A stretch of DNA of 64,000 nucleotides, taken from positions 1 through 64,000 of the forward strand of contig WELA01009551.1 in NCBI GenBank assembly GCA_009602735.1, written 5' to 3'. The notes beneath the pieces were generated by a model. It ran no database searches and was not told the origin of the DNA. It saw only the letters and a list, made by a program, of their open reading frames with translations. Position 1 is the stretch's first letter. Each line of letters begins with the position of its first letter. Positions 16,210-25,443 of this stretch are shown here, piece after piece. Source of the stretch: Mesotaenium endlicherianum. Its lineage: Eukaryota; Streptophyta; Zygnematophyceae; Zygnematales; Mesotaeniaceae. Position numbers and translations under genes: made by a program.

Positions 16210-17019
16210 ATGATTGATGGAAAAACAGCGTTACAGGTGGCGGTGGAGCAACATACCGTTTTTTCAGACTACCTGGAAAGAGAAGTGCGTTTTGATGTGT
16301 ATCTGCCGGGTAAAATGGACAAACCCGAGCAATGGAGTTTGTTGTTGATCAACGACGGACAGGACCTCGTAAAAATAGCATTCGAACAATTGCTTGAAGA
16401 AGTGTTGGTCAGCCAGGAAATGGAGCCGTTGGTTTGTGTGGGCATTCATTGCGGACCGGAGCGTATCATGGAATACGGTACGGCCTATGCCGCCGATTAT
16501 AAGGGCAGGGGAGCGTATGCAGGTCTGTATACCAAATTCATTTTTGAGGAACTCCTGCCTTATATACGCAAAGTGTACCAGGCTCCTTCGTTCAGGGATA
16601 AATCCTTTGCCGGGTTTTCGCTGGGCGCCCTGAGCGCGCTCGACATTGTGTGGAACCATGCCAACGAGTTCAGCAGGGTAGGCGTGTTCAGCGGCTCATT
16701 GTGGTGGAGGCGTAAAGGATATGAAGAAGGATATGATGATGAAAAGGACCGCCTCATGCACCTGCAGGTACGCAAAGGTGATTTTTATCCCTGGTTGCAG
16801 TTCTTCATTGAATGTGGTACGGACGATGAAACGGAAGACCGTAACAAGAACGGTGTGATAGATTCCATCGATGATGCACTCGATCTCATTGTTGAATTAA
16901 AAGCCAAAGGATATACCGATCAGCACATTCATTATATGGAACTCAAAGAAGGCACACATGATGTGGAAAGCTGGGCAAAAGCCTGGCCCGGGTTCCTCAA
17001 ATGGGGATGGGCCAAATAA
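16210..17019 (+). CDS. Esterase of the enterochelin esterase-like (D-like) alpha/beta-hydrolase group
   Basis: The protein has 269 residues and no signal peptide, so it is probably cytoplasmic. The nucleophile elbow is FAGFSLGALSALDI, with Ser near residue 140. WSLLLINDGQDL at the N-terminus is the usual oxyanion strand of this group, and the catalytic His is probably in KEGTHDVESWAKAW near the end. Around residues 210-225 there is a 12-residue loop DRNKNGVIDSID with the spacing of an EF-hand calcium site, which is not expected in an esterase. It is divergent from the ATP-grasp/YbdK ligase pair and may cleave or transfer an ester or amide made by them. The reaction is not known. A perfect terminator overlaps its stop. 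Confidence 0.75.
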   Translation: MIDGKTALQVAVEQHTVFSDYLEREVRFDVYLPGKMDKPEQWSLLLINDGQDLVKIAFEQLLEEVLVSQEMEPLVCVGIHCGPERIMEYGTAYAADYKGRGAYAGLYTKFIFEELLPYIRKVYQAPSFRDKSFAGFSLGALSALDIVWNHANEFSRVGVFSGSLWWRRKGYEEGYDDEKDRLMHLQVRKGDFYPWLQFFIECGTDDETEDRNKNGVIDSIDDALDLIVELKAKGYTDQHIHYMELKEGTHDVESWAKAWPGFLKWGWAK

Positions 17020-17059
17020 AAAACTTTGCCCTGAGCTTAAGTCCAGGGCAAAGTTTTTT
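17018..17059. terminator. Bidirectional terminator between esterase and receptor genes
   Basis: A perfect 16-bp stem, from AAAAAACTTTGCCCTG to CAGGGCAAAGTTTTTT, with a 10-base loop separates two convergent genes. It has T runs on both strands. Confidence 0.9.
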
Positions 17060-17079
17060 ATGGTATATATGAATCATTA

Positions 17080-20000
17080 TTATCGGTTCCGTACTGAGGA
17101 TGCAGAACGTGAAGATTGATCATTGAACAGGTACCTGATCCCAATCTGTCCCTGCCACCTGGAGAAAATACCGGAGTTATCCTGGAAGCTGTTCACATAA
17201 GGTATCTGGTTAGCTGGATCCTGGTACAGGAAAGAATAGCGGGGCTTACCAGCATTCGGATCTCCCGCAGGGGCAATGCCTTCAAATTTCAGGAAAGAGT
17301 TGCTGCTGAAGGTTTTGGCAATACCCCAATTTTTATTGAGGAAGTTACCTACGTTGATGATGTCAAAACTTAAACGCAAAGTATGTTTGTTCTTCAGGTA
17401 AAAGTCCTGGGTAATGTTCAGATCAAGGTGTTTGAACCAAGGCAATACCATGGCATTCCTTTCTGCTATTTGTCCGCGGTGTGTGCTCATGTAAGGATCC
17501 TGCTGGATGAAAGAATTCAACTGAGCCCACATTTGTGATGCTGTACGTGTATCGGTGATAGTACCTCCGCCGGTATTAACAGGTACCAGTACAATGTCTG
17601 ACTTGTCTTTGGGAATATAGATCAATGAGCTGTTACCACCTGTGTTGGCGTTGATCAGGTCTCCCTGGTATGTATAAGAACCTACACCATTGGGTGCTGC
17701 TTCAAATACCACACCTACTGAAGTAGCGAAGTTTTTCGCATATTCTTTACGATAAGAAGCATAAGCGATCACGCGGTGAGGCTGGTAGAAGTTAGAATAA
17801 CCAATCTCATCACTGTTGGGATCACCTTTTACAGGCCTGTCGCGCCAGTTACTGGCGGCAATAGATCCACCATCATTGATGGATTTAGACTGGCTGTAGG
17901 TATAGGCTACACTGGCATTGAAGTTGCGCAGCGTTTTTTCGAGTCTTGCTGTAACCATATACGCATAACCTTTGTTGGAATTCCTCATGAGGATGGCATT
18001 GGAAATATTAGGGTTGGTAACAGAAGCGCCACCTGCACCATTCCAGATTTTGCTGGAATCGTAGCGGATCCTGTTATCAGAGCCTACCAATGGCGTACCG
18101 GTAGAAGGCAGGTTTACGTTCTGGAAATAAACAGCGTTCACTTCTTTTGAATAATTGTATTCAACAGTAGCTACCAGGTTGCCAGGCAGTTTCTGGTCAA
18201 CAGCGAAGCTGAGCTTCATGACCTGCGGGTACTTGAAGTTGGGATCTGTGAATACCAGGTTGTAAGAAGTATTGGCAGCTCCTGCAGCAGGTCTGTATGC
18301 ATTGATATCAGGACTAAATACATAAGGCTTGCCGGTTGCAGGGTTCTTTGAGTTGCTGAATGAACCGAACTGTACACCGTTGTTGCTGGCCTGGTTGCTG
18401 ATCCATACAAAAGGAGGAGGACCGGAGAACCAACCAAAACCGCCACGCACCTGTGTTTTATGATCGCCGAATACATCCCAGTTGAATCCAAAACGGGGTG
18501 ATACCAACAGATTACTACCGGGTTTCTGGCCTACATCGTAATGGTTACCATTGCGGAATGCCAGCTGAGAAGCATAAGGGTTCGCATCGAATTTATTCTG
18601 GAACACAGGCAGGTCGAAACGGAAACCACCGGTAACAGTTAAATTGTTTCTGATGCGCCATTTATCCTGGATAAAAGCGCCCCATTCTGTAGCGCCGATA
18701 TTGGCAAAAGGAAAAGAGCCGTCTTTTGTCAGGGAATATTGTACTGCATAGCTCTTTGCATTGGCGGTACCATTCATCGCACTGCTATAGAAATCAGAGA
18801 GTGTGTTGAACTGGTAAGCGCCTTCATAGTTGGGAGCAAAACCATTCTTAAAATTCTTCACATAATTCTGTGTTCCCAATGTGATCTCATGCTTACCTGT
18901 ATACATGGTAACGATATCAGAGAACTGGAACACATTTGTGTTGAGTACGTTATTATAAGTAAAGGGCTCATAACCAAAAGCAGTATAGCTCTGTCCCTGA
19001 CCGTTCAGGATATCTACCAGCGGGAAGTCTCCACCTCCAAGGCTGGCGCGGTAATCCCTCAATGCTGTATAACCTATCTGCAACTTATTAGAGAGTTTAT
19101 TGCTGAAGCTGGTATTCAGTTCAGCAATTGCAATATTGAAGTTGTTGTTGATACGGTAGCCGCTGCCGCTGAAAGGCAGACCGGTATTACTGGGTTGCCT
19201 GTTACCATTGGGAGCGCCGCTGTTACTGGCTGAAATGTCCCTGTATGATTTCAGGTAGTTGTATTTCAATGTCAGTGTGCTCTTACTGCTTACATTCCAA
19301 TCAACTCTTACAGTGAGTTTATCACTATAAGTATCATAATTATAATTCTGGTATGATCCTGGGTCGTAATTGTATTTCTGCATCAGGAAAGTGCGCAATG
19401 CATCCAAAGTATCTGCTACGGCTTGCGATATTACCCCGGGAACGGCTGTTTGTCCGGGTTTATTGGCAATAAAACTAGTAGCAGGCTGACTGATTCTTTC
19501 TTGTTCACCACTCACGAAAATGAACAGCTTATTTTTAACAATGGGAGCGCCAATAGATACTCCCCTCTGATTATAAGTGAAACTTGGTTTGGGAACGGTA
19601 TTGGTTCTTACGTTATAACCCTGTAATCCCGGGCTTCTCAGGTATGTATAAACAGAAGCTTTTACTTCGTTGGTACCACTGCGCGTAACAGTGTTCACGC
19701 CGGCACCCGAGAAACCGCCTTGTCTTACGTCGTAAGGGGCAATGTTCACCTGAATCTGCTCAATAGCGTCGAGACTGATGGGTTGTGAATTGGTTTGTCC
19801 TCCTAATACACCTGACAATCCAAATGCATTATTGAAGTTGGCACCATCAACAGTAATGTTATTATATTGACCGCTGCGGCCACCAAAACTCATAAAACTA
19901 CCTGATGAAGAAGGAGTTAATCTGGTGAAATCCTGCAAACTGCGGTTGATGGTGGGGAGTTTTTCAATCTGAGCACGACTTACCACTTCCTGGCTACCAG

Positions 20001-20409
20001 TTCTGTTGGTATTGAAAACCTTGTCCTGCCTGCCGGTAGCGGTTACCACTACTTCAGCCAGTGTCTTGGTATCTGTCTTCAAAGAGAAATCGGCTTTGAA
20101 TTCCTGGCCCAGTACCAAAAACACATTTTCCTGTTTTTGTTCTTTCTGGCCGAGATAGCTCACGGTAATAGTATAAGGGCCTCCCACTTTAAGGTTAGGC
20201 AGGTTATACCGGCCGTCTTTACGGCTGGTAGTAACATATTTTGTACCTGAAGGGAGGTGCAACGCTGTAATCACTGCGCCGCTGAGTTGACCATTCTCGC
20301 TGGTAATAGTACCTTGAATGTCAGAAGTGGTTTCCTGCGCCTTGGCAGTCAATACGCTTATGCATACGACTATGAGCAGTGCAAACATGGAACGCATGGT
20401 TCTTCTCAT
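17080..20409 (-). CDS. Oar-like TonB-dependent receptor (first copy)
   Basis: The protein has 1109 residues and belongs to the outer membrane. A signal peptide ends in TAKAQ (about residue 25). A carboxypeptidase-like regulatory domain follows (27-115, DIQGTITSENGQLSGAVITA, GGPYTITVSYLGQ), then the plug (about 120-245, LAEVVVTATGR, RQGGFSGAGVNTVTRSGTNE) and a long barrel. The plug has the Oar-like NTVTRSGTNE motif. Unlike SusC proteins it has no SusD partner; substrate is unknown, and Oar relatives import or export peptides or proteins in some bacteria. The terminal strand IGIRYLF is followed by 14 more residues (NDQSSRSASSVRNR), unusual for an outer membrane barrel. It is a paralog of the next gene and is separated from it by a terminator. 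Confidence 0.88.
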   Translation of the reverse strand: MRRTMRSMFALLIVVCISVLTAKAQETTSDIQGTITSENGQLSGAVITALHLPSGTKYVTTSRKDGRYNLPNLKVGGPYTITVSYLGQKEQKQENVFLVLGQEFKADFSLKTDTKTLAEVVVTATGRQDKVFNTNRTGSQEVVSRAQIEKLPTINRSLQDFTRLTPSSSGSFMSFGGRSGQYNNITVDGANFNNAFGLSGVLGGQTNSQPISLDAIEQIQVNIAPYDVRQGGFSGAGVNTVTRSGTNEVKASVYTYLRSPGLQGYNVRTNTVPKPSFTYNQRGVSIGAPIVKNKLFIFVSGEQERISQPATSFIANKPGQTAVPGVISQAVADTLDALRTFLMQKYNYDPGSYQNYNYDTYSDKLTVRVDWNVSSKSTLTLKYNYLKSYRDISASNSGAPNGNRQPSNTGLPFSGSGYRINNNFNIAIAELNTSFSNKLSNKLQIGYTALRDYRASLGGGDFPLVDILNGQGQSYTAFGYEPFTYNNVLNTNVFQFSDIVTMYTGKHEITLGTQNYVKNFKNGFAPNYEGAYQFNTLSDFYSSAMNGTANAKSYAVQYSLTKDGSFPFANIGATEWGAFIQDKWRIRNNLTVTGGFRFDLPVFQNKFDANPYASQLAFRNGNHYDVGQKPGSNLLVSPRFGFNWDVFGDHKTQVRGGFGWFSGPPPFVWISNQASNNGVQFGSFSNSKNPATGKPYVFSPDINAYRPAAGAANTSYNLVFTDPNFKYPQVMKLSFAVDQKLPGNLVATVEYNYSKEVNAVYFQNVNLPSTGTPLVGSDNRIRYDSSKIWNGAGGASVTNPNISNAILMRNSNKGYAYMVTARLEKTLRNFNASVAYTYSQSKSINDGGSIAASNWRDRPVKGDPNSDEIGYSNFYQPHRVIAYASYRKEYAKNFATSVGVVFEAAPNGVGSYTYQGDLINANTGGNSSLIYIPKDKSDIVLVPVNTGGGTITDTRTASQMWAQLNSFIQQDPYMSTHRGQIAERNAMVLPWFKHLDLNITQDFYLKNKHTLRLSFDIINVGNFLNKNWGIAKTFSSNSFLKFEGIAPAGDPNAGKPRYSFLYQDPANQIPYVNSFQDNSGIFSRWQGQIGIRYLFNDQSSRSASSVRNR

Positions 20410-20552
20410 AAATTGTTAAAGTTTAGTTTGATTTGCAAAAATATCCGCATGTGTACCTACGGGGCTTAATTCTGCATTAAATGATTGTTACCGATGATGA
20501 AAACTGTTAATAACTTATTATTGACAGCTTATTTGAAAAAAGTAGCTATTTC

Positions 20553-20590
20553 AAAAAAAGAGAGGCTGTCAAAAGGGCAGCCTCTCTTTT
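20553..20590 (-). terminator. Terminator of the second Oar-like receptor gene
   Basis: A 13-bp stem, AAAAGAGAGGCTG with CAGCCTCTCTTTT, lies 7 bases beyond the stop at 20597 and is followed by a T run on the minus strand. Confidence 0.88.
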
Positions 20591-20596
20591 GTAAGT

Positions 20597-23500
20597 TTAG
20601 AAGTTGAAACGGACTCCCACCTGACTTATCCAACGGTTTGCATAAGCTGGCGTTGCGGTACTATTGAAGTTCCATGGCTTGGTAATGGTAGGATTGAATT
20701 TGTATTGTGGTGTAAGGTCAGTAGCGCTCTTATAACCAACAAAATTGATCAACCCAAAAGTGTTAAAGCTGGTAAAGTAATTATGTCCCCAATCCCTGTT
20801 CAGGAAGTTGGTAAAGTTGAACATATCCCAGGTCAACTGCAACTGGTAATGGCGACCACCCAGTTTTACGTTGAAATCCTGTGTGATTTTCAGGTCCACC
20901 ACATTTGAAAAAGGAAGCCTGGAACCGTTTCTGTCGGCAAACTGGCCGCGATTGTTCCTGAGGTAAGGATCTCCCTGGATATACGCTTCCAATGCATCTT
21001 TTTGCTGTTGGGGTGCATAGGTAGTGCCACCAACTGTATTGGGCAGGAAAGTCATGTTGCTGAGCTCACCGGATGTAGGTATGTAAATAAGATCGTTGCC
21101 CCCACCTGAACCATCATCCCTTGTCATACTGCCGACGCTATATACATAGCTGAAAGGAGTACCGCTCTGTCCTGTATATACCAGGGAAACAGTAGTGGCC
21201 ATTGCATTGTGCGCATAAGAGAATTTTTTACTGACAAAAGCAAAAATGCGATGCCCCTGGCTGAAGTCAGAGATATTACGAGTCAGGAAATTCCTGCCGT
21301 TCACTGTTTGGATAAACCTCCATTGGCTCAGGTTTACAGAGCTGGTCGCCTCATTCCAAACAAGTGAGTTGCCAAAAGCATAGTTGACATTGAAATTGAA
21401 GCCGGTTTTTGTTTTTTTATCTATGGTCAATGCCATGTTATAGGAGAATCCCTTTTGCGGGTCGTCGTTATTGGAAACGAGGATGGCGTTGTCATAGGGA
21501 TTGGTGCCATTGCTTCTGATAGGTATCCTGGCTGCAGTACTTGCACTTTCAAAATTATATACGTTCCGGGATCCGGGAGCTACAGAAGTGCCTGCAGGGA
21601 GCAGGATGTTGATGTTGGTATAGTTGATCTCATTGATATTCCGGCTGAACATTCCCTCCAATGTTGCACTCCATCCATCGCCGAGTTTTTTATCTACGGC
21701 TAAAGATGTACGTAATAACTTGGGCATCCTGAAATCCTGGGAAATTAAGTTCAATGGCCCTTTTGTCAAGGATATTCCAAGGTTGTTGGCAGTCCAAATG
21801 CTGTTATTAATATCATTCGGGTTCCAACGGAAGCGCACCTGGCTCAATGCTGCGCCGGAAGCAGTAAATCCACCTACGAAAAGTCCATTATTGTTGTAAA
21901 CGCCACCCGGCCATACCAATGGCATACGGCCGGTAAACAGACCAATACCTCCTCGAATGGTAATATTTTCTTCAGGTATTTTGTAAGTGAATCCAAACCT
22001 GGGAGAAAAAGAAATAGGGAAGTTAGGGCGTTGGCCTGATCTTGCACCTTTCAGATCATAATACTGAGCAAATTTAGATAACGCGGAATCATTCGTAAAT
22101 TGGTCAGTAGCGGGGTTGGACAAAAACTTCCAGTAATCAGCCCTTAAACCAAAATTTAAAGTAAGATTTTCAGAAGGCCGCAATTCATCGGTCCAATAGA
22201 GTGCACCTTTGGCTACTTTGAATTTGGCATTGGCATTAGTATTTGTATTCAATAAATTATCAGTCAGCGGATATCCTACCTGGTAAGAGCCAGGTGCGGC
22301 ATTATTAGCCATAAATGCGGCAACAGAGCTGTAGCGATAGTTGCCATAAGTGTTTTGGATGAAAACATTCAAATCATCAAAATACTCATAATCGACACCA
22401 ACAGTCATGACATGTTTACCAACATTAAATTTGAAATTATCAACCAGGCTGATATTCTTTTGCTTGAGAAGGTTTTGCGTAGAACTGTTGTCTGATCCGA
22501 AGTTGAGGATACCACTGCCATCGGTAATGGCCACGCGTGGGAAAGGGTTACCGAGAATACTTCTTTGATCCAATACGCTCGTATAAGTGATCAACAATTT
22601 ATTGGATGAATTTCTGCCAACCATGCTTTTCAATTCTCCTGAAAAGGAAGACGTGGTACTTGGGAAATACACACCTCCATTATAAAAGTTAATCGAGGTG
22701 CTGGAGCTGCCGCTTGGTGTAGTGGAAATCGCCTTATTGTAACGATAACTTAACGAAAGCTTTTGCCTTGCATTGATATTCCAATCTATCTTGGCTACAA
22801 TCCGGTCTGCATCAAGCTTCCTTTTGGTACTAATGTAATCTCCCATATCGTATCCATAAGAAGTCTTCACATAATCGACAAGGCTTTGAATACCTGCTGC
22901 TGTATTCGTATTTCCTTTGTAGGTTGTAATATCAAAGGGTTGCGGGGTTTGGTCTCTTTGTTGTTCCAGACTCAAAAAATAAAACAATTTATTCTTAATC
23001 AATGGGCCACCCACTCTTAAACCATAAGTTTTATTTTGAAAATCGGGGAAGCGGGTCGCGGTCTCTTTGGGTGCTACAGGATCCTTGCCTGCCAGGTTCT
23101 GGTTGCGATAAAAATAATATACAGATCCTTCGGTCTTGTTAGTACCGGATTTGGTAATGGCATTGATGCCACCGCCTGTAAAATTACCTACGGATGCATC
23201 ATAGGGCGATATGGCTATTTGAAACTGATCGATCGCATCAATAGAGATCGGAGCTGCACCGGTTTGTCCGCCGTTTGTTCCGGAAGCAGACAGACCGAAT
23301 ACATCGTTATTGATAGCGCCATCTATATAGAAAGAATTATAACGGTTGTTCTGACCGGCAATGGTTACAGCGCCTTCGGAGCCAGGGATCAATCTGGCCT
23401 GGGGTACAGCGCGAAGGTAGTCATAGATATTGCGTCCTACTGTAGGGAGACCAGCCATCTTATCGCGTCCTATAACAGACTCGGTACCGCCTTTGCCTGA

Positions 23501-23893
23501 ACTTTCAGTGGTTTTCCTCACACCAGATACAACCACTGTTCCCAGATTAGCGGCTTTAGCTGAAAGTACAAGGTCAACTTTGAATCCTTCACCCAGACTT
23601 AAATAAATATCAGTTTTCTTTTCATTGGCAAAGTTGATAAAAGAGGCTTCCACTGTATATGGGCCTCCGGGATTGAGGTTGCTGACGTCAAAACGGCCTC
23701 CAACACGGCTTTGTACGCGATAAACAGTACCGGTTGGTTCATGGGTTATCGTTACAGTAGCGCCCACCAAAGGATCTCCGGTAGATGCGTTTACAAAACC
23801 GCCCAAACTACTGGTAGTGATCTGGGCGTTTACCAGTGCCGGGCATAGCATTAGCAATACAATAAAACATTGTAGGATTCTCTTTTTAAGCAT
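20597..23893 (-). CDS. Oar-like TonB-dependent receptor (second copy)
   Basis: From the ATG at 23893 the protein has 1098 residues; 8 more upstream codons are open, but the signal peptide MLKKRILQCFIVLLMLCPA ending in VNAQ fits this start. A regulatory domain (about 22-110, SLGGFVNASTGDPLVGATVT), plug (about 120-245, TVVVSGVRKTTES, GNFTGGGINAITKSGTNKTE) and barrel follow, ending in ISQVGVRFNF with the aromatic last residue expected of an outer membrane barrel. It is similar in plan to the downstream receptor at 17080 but clearly diverged, so they are old paralogs. There is no SusD, sigma or regulator gene next to either. A promoter-like box TTTCTTTG with TTG 22 bases upstream lies before it. 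Confidence 0.88.
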   Translation of the reverse strand: MLKKRILQCFIVLLMLCPALVNAQITTSSLGGFVNASTGDPLVGATVTITHEPTGTVYRVQSRVGGRFDVSNLNPGGPYTVEASFINFANEKKTDIYLSLGEGFKVDLVLSAKAANLGTVVVSGVRKTTESSGKGGTESVIGRDKMAGLPTVGRNIYDYLRAVPQARLIPGSEGAVTIAGQNNRYNSFYIDGAINNDVFGLSASGTNGGQTGAAPISIDAIDQFQIAISPYDASVGNFTGGGINAITKSGTNKTEGSVYYFYRNQNLAGKDPVAPKETATRFPDFQNKTYGLRVGGPLIKNKLFYFLSLEQQRDQTPQPFDITTYKGNTNTAAGIQSLVDYVKTSYGYDMGDYISTKRKLDADRIVAKIDWNINARQKLSLSYRYNKAISTTPSGSSSTSINFYNGGVYFPSTTSSFSGELKSMVGRNSSNKLLITYTSVLDQRSILGNPFPRVAITDGSGILNFGSDNSSTQNLLKQKNISLVDNFKFNVGKHVMTVGVDYEYFDDLNVFIQNTYGNYRYSSVAAFMANNAAPGSYQVGYPLTDNLLNTNTNANAKFKVAKGALYWTDELRPSENLTLNFGLRADYWKFLSNPATDQFTNDSALSKFAQYYDLKGARSGQRPNFPISFSPRFGFTYKIPEENITIRGGIGLFTGRMPLVWPGGVYNNNGLFVGGFTASGAALSQVRFRWNPNDINNSIWTANNLGISLTKGPLNLISQDFRMPKLLRTSLAVDKKLGDGWSATLEGMFSRNINEINYTNINILLPAGTSVAPGSRNVYNFESASTAARIPIRSNGTNPYDNAILVSNNDDPQKGFSYNMALTIDKKTKTGFNFNVNYAFGNSLVWNEATSSVNLSQWRFIQTVNGRNFLTRNISDFSQGHRIFAFVSKKFSYAHNAMATTVSLVYTGQSGTPFSYVYSVGSMTRDDGSGGGNDLIYIPTSGELSNMTFLPNTVGGTTYAPQQQKDALEAYIQGDPYLRNNRGQFADRNGSRLPFSNVVDLKITQDFNVKLGGRHYQLQLTWDMFNFTNFLNRDWGHNYFTSFNTFGLINFVGYKSATDLTPQYKFNPTITKPWNFNSTATPAYANRWISQVGVRFNF

Positions 23894-24115
23894 AGGTCGA
23901 AATGTTAGTTCGCACAAAGAAAGTAAAATATCTCTGTGTAATTACAAGGGGATGTTAACAAAAGGTTGCCCGATTTGAGCATTTTGTGCAGTTATCCGCC
24001 GGATTGTGTATTTTTTGTTCAATTATTAAGGTGAATCTATGCAGCTTTTTGTATAATATTCAATCCGTTTTATATATCTCAAAACTTAGTTTAGGCTGTT
24101 ACCCTTCAGGAGCCG

Positions 24116-24123
24116 TAATTTTG
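24116..24123 (+). promoter_or_regulatory. Promoter -7 box of ribBA
   Basis: TAATTTTG matches TAnnTTTG and lies 17 bases before the ribBA ATG. No FMN riboswitch structure was seen in this short leader. Confidence 0.55.
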
Positions 24124-24140
24124 CAATTCAAAAATCAGTT

Positions 24141-25343
24141 ATGCTCGATAGGATCCAGGATGCCATTGATGATATACGGGATGGCAAGATGATTATAGTG
24201 GTGGATGATGAAGACAGGGAAAATGAGGGCGATTTTATCATTGCGGCCCGTCATGCTACTCCGGAAGTCATCAATTTCATGAGTAAGGAGGGCAGGGGGC
24301 TTATCTGCGCTACCTTAACGGAAGACCGTTGCAAGGAATTAGGCCTCGACCCGATGGTGAGTTCCAATACCTCTTTACATGAGACGGCTTTTACCGTTTC
24401 GGTAGACCTGCTCGGGCATGGTACTACTACGGGTATTTCGGCGCACGACCGGTCCAAGACCATATTGGCCCTGGTTGACCCAGAAACCAAACCTTCCGAT
24501 CTCGGACGCCCCGGGCATATATTCCCTTTGCGTGCTAAAAATGGTGGCGTATTACGCCGTGCCGGCCATACAGAAGCTGCGGTAGACCTGGCGAGACTGG
24601 CCGGACTGGAGCCTGCCGGTGTACTGGTAGAAGTGATGAATGAAGATGGCACCATGGCGAGACTACCTCAACTGCTGGAGATAGCCAAAAAATTCTGCCT
24701 GAAGATCATTTCCATCAAGGACCTGATCGATTACCGCCTCAAAACCGACTCTCTCATAGAAGAATTGGTTAGGGTGGACATGCCTACCAGATATGGTCAT
24801 TTCAAACTGGTGGCTTTCAAAGAAAAAGCTACGGGCGGCGAACACCTGGCCCTGATAAAAGGCATTTGGGTGAAGGACGAACCCGTACTCACACGTGTGC
24901 ACAGCAGTTGTTTTACCGGTGATATCCTGGGCAGTTTCCGCTGCGATTGCGGCGAACAATTGCACAAAGCCATGTCGATGGTAGAGAAAGAAGGCAAAGG
25001 CATCATATTATATATGAACCAGGAGGGCCGTGGCATTGGCCTCATCAATAAATTACGTGCGTATAAGTTGCAGGAAGAGGGCTTGGATACTGTAGAAGCC
25101 AACCTGGAACTGGGTTTTGACAAAGACGAACGCGATTATGGCGTAGGCGCACAGATACTCCGTTATTTAGGCATCAGCAAACTCCGCCTCATGAGCAATA
25201 ACCCGCGCAAGCGCGCCGGATTATTAGGCTATGGTCTGGAGATAACAGAAGTAGTGCCCATTGAAGTGCCTGCCAATCCGCACAACGTAAAATACCTCGA
25301 GACTAAAAGAGACAAACTGGGGCACAAGATATTAGGGGAGTAG
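24141..25343 (+). CDS. ribBA: Bifunctional 3,4-dihydroxy-2-butanone 4-phosphate synthase / GTP cyclohydrolase II
   Basis: RibBA makes both precursors of riboflavin: dihydroxybutanone phosphate from ribulose 5-phosphate and a pyrimidine from GTP. The 400 residues are the usual length. The RibB half (1-200) has [20 protein letters not shown] with the metal-binding Glu, [20 protein letters not shown], and [20 protein letters not shown]. The RibA half has [20 protein letters not shown] with the three zinc Cys, [20 protein letters not shown], and [12 protein letters not shown]. All catalytic residues are visible. It stands alone; a palindromic repeat starts 8 bases after the stop and the convergent phoH lies beyond it. 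Confidence 0.97.
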   Translation: MLDRIQDAIDDIRDGKMIIVVDDEDRENEGDFIIAARHATPEVINFMSKEGRGLICATLTEDRCKELGLDPMVSSNTSLHETAFTVSVDLLGHGTTTGISAHDRSKTILALVDPETKPSDLGRPGHIFPLRAKNGGVLRRAGHTEAAVDLARLAGLEPAGVLVEVMNEDGTMARLPQLLEIAKKFCLKIISIKDLIDYRLKTDSLIEELVRVDMPTRYGHFKLVAFKEKATGGEHLALIKGIWVKDEPVLTRVHSSCFTGDILGSFRCDCGEQLHKAMSMVEKEGKGIILYMNQEGRGIGLINKLRAYKLQEEGLDTVEANLELGFDKDERDYGVGAQILRYLGISKLRLMSNNPRKRAGLLGYGLEITEVVPIEVPANPHNVKYLETKRDKLGHKILGE

Positions 25344-25351
25344 TTCAGCCA

Positions 25352-25443
25352 TTTATACGTCATCCTGAGCGAGCGGAGCGAGTCGAAGGACCTGCTTGAA
25401 GGTTCGGTCAGATCCCTCAGCTGCGCTCGGGATGACGTATAAA
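25352..25443. repeat. Palindromic intergenic repeat, copy A
   Basis: The outer ends TTTATACGTCATCC and GGATGACGTATAAA are perfect inverted copies. The left arm reads CCTGAGCGAGCGGAGCGAGT then CGAAGGACCTG (arm type 1). The right arm, read in reverse, gives CCCGAGCGCAGC then TGAGGGATC (arm type 2). It fills the space between the convergent ribBA and phoH genes, touching the phoH stop. It is one of seven copies in the window. Confidence 0.9.

Noticed and set aside
17080-23893. SusC/SusD polysaccharide utilisation locus
   Set aside because: The two receptors are Oar-like; there is no SusD-type lipoprotein or glycoside hydrolase next to them.
23940-24140. FMN riboswitch upstream of ribBA
   Set aside because: None of the conserved RFN-element segments is visible in the leader.
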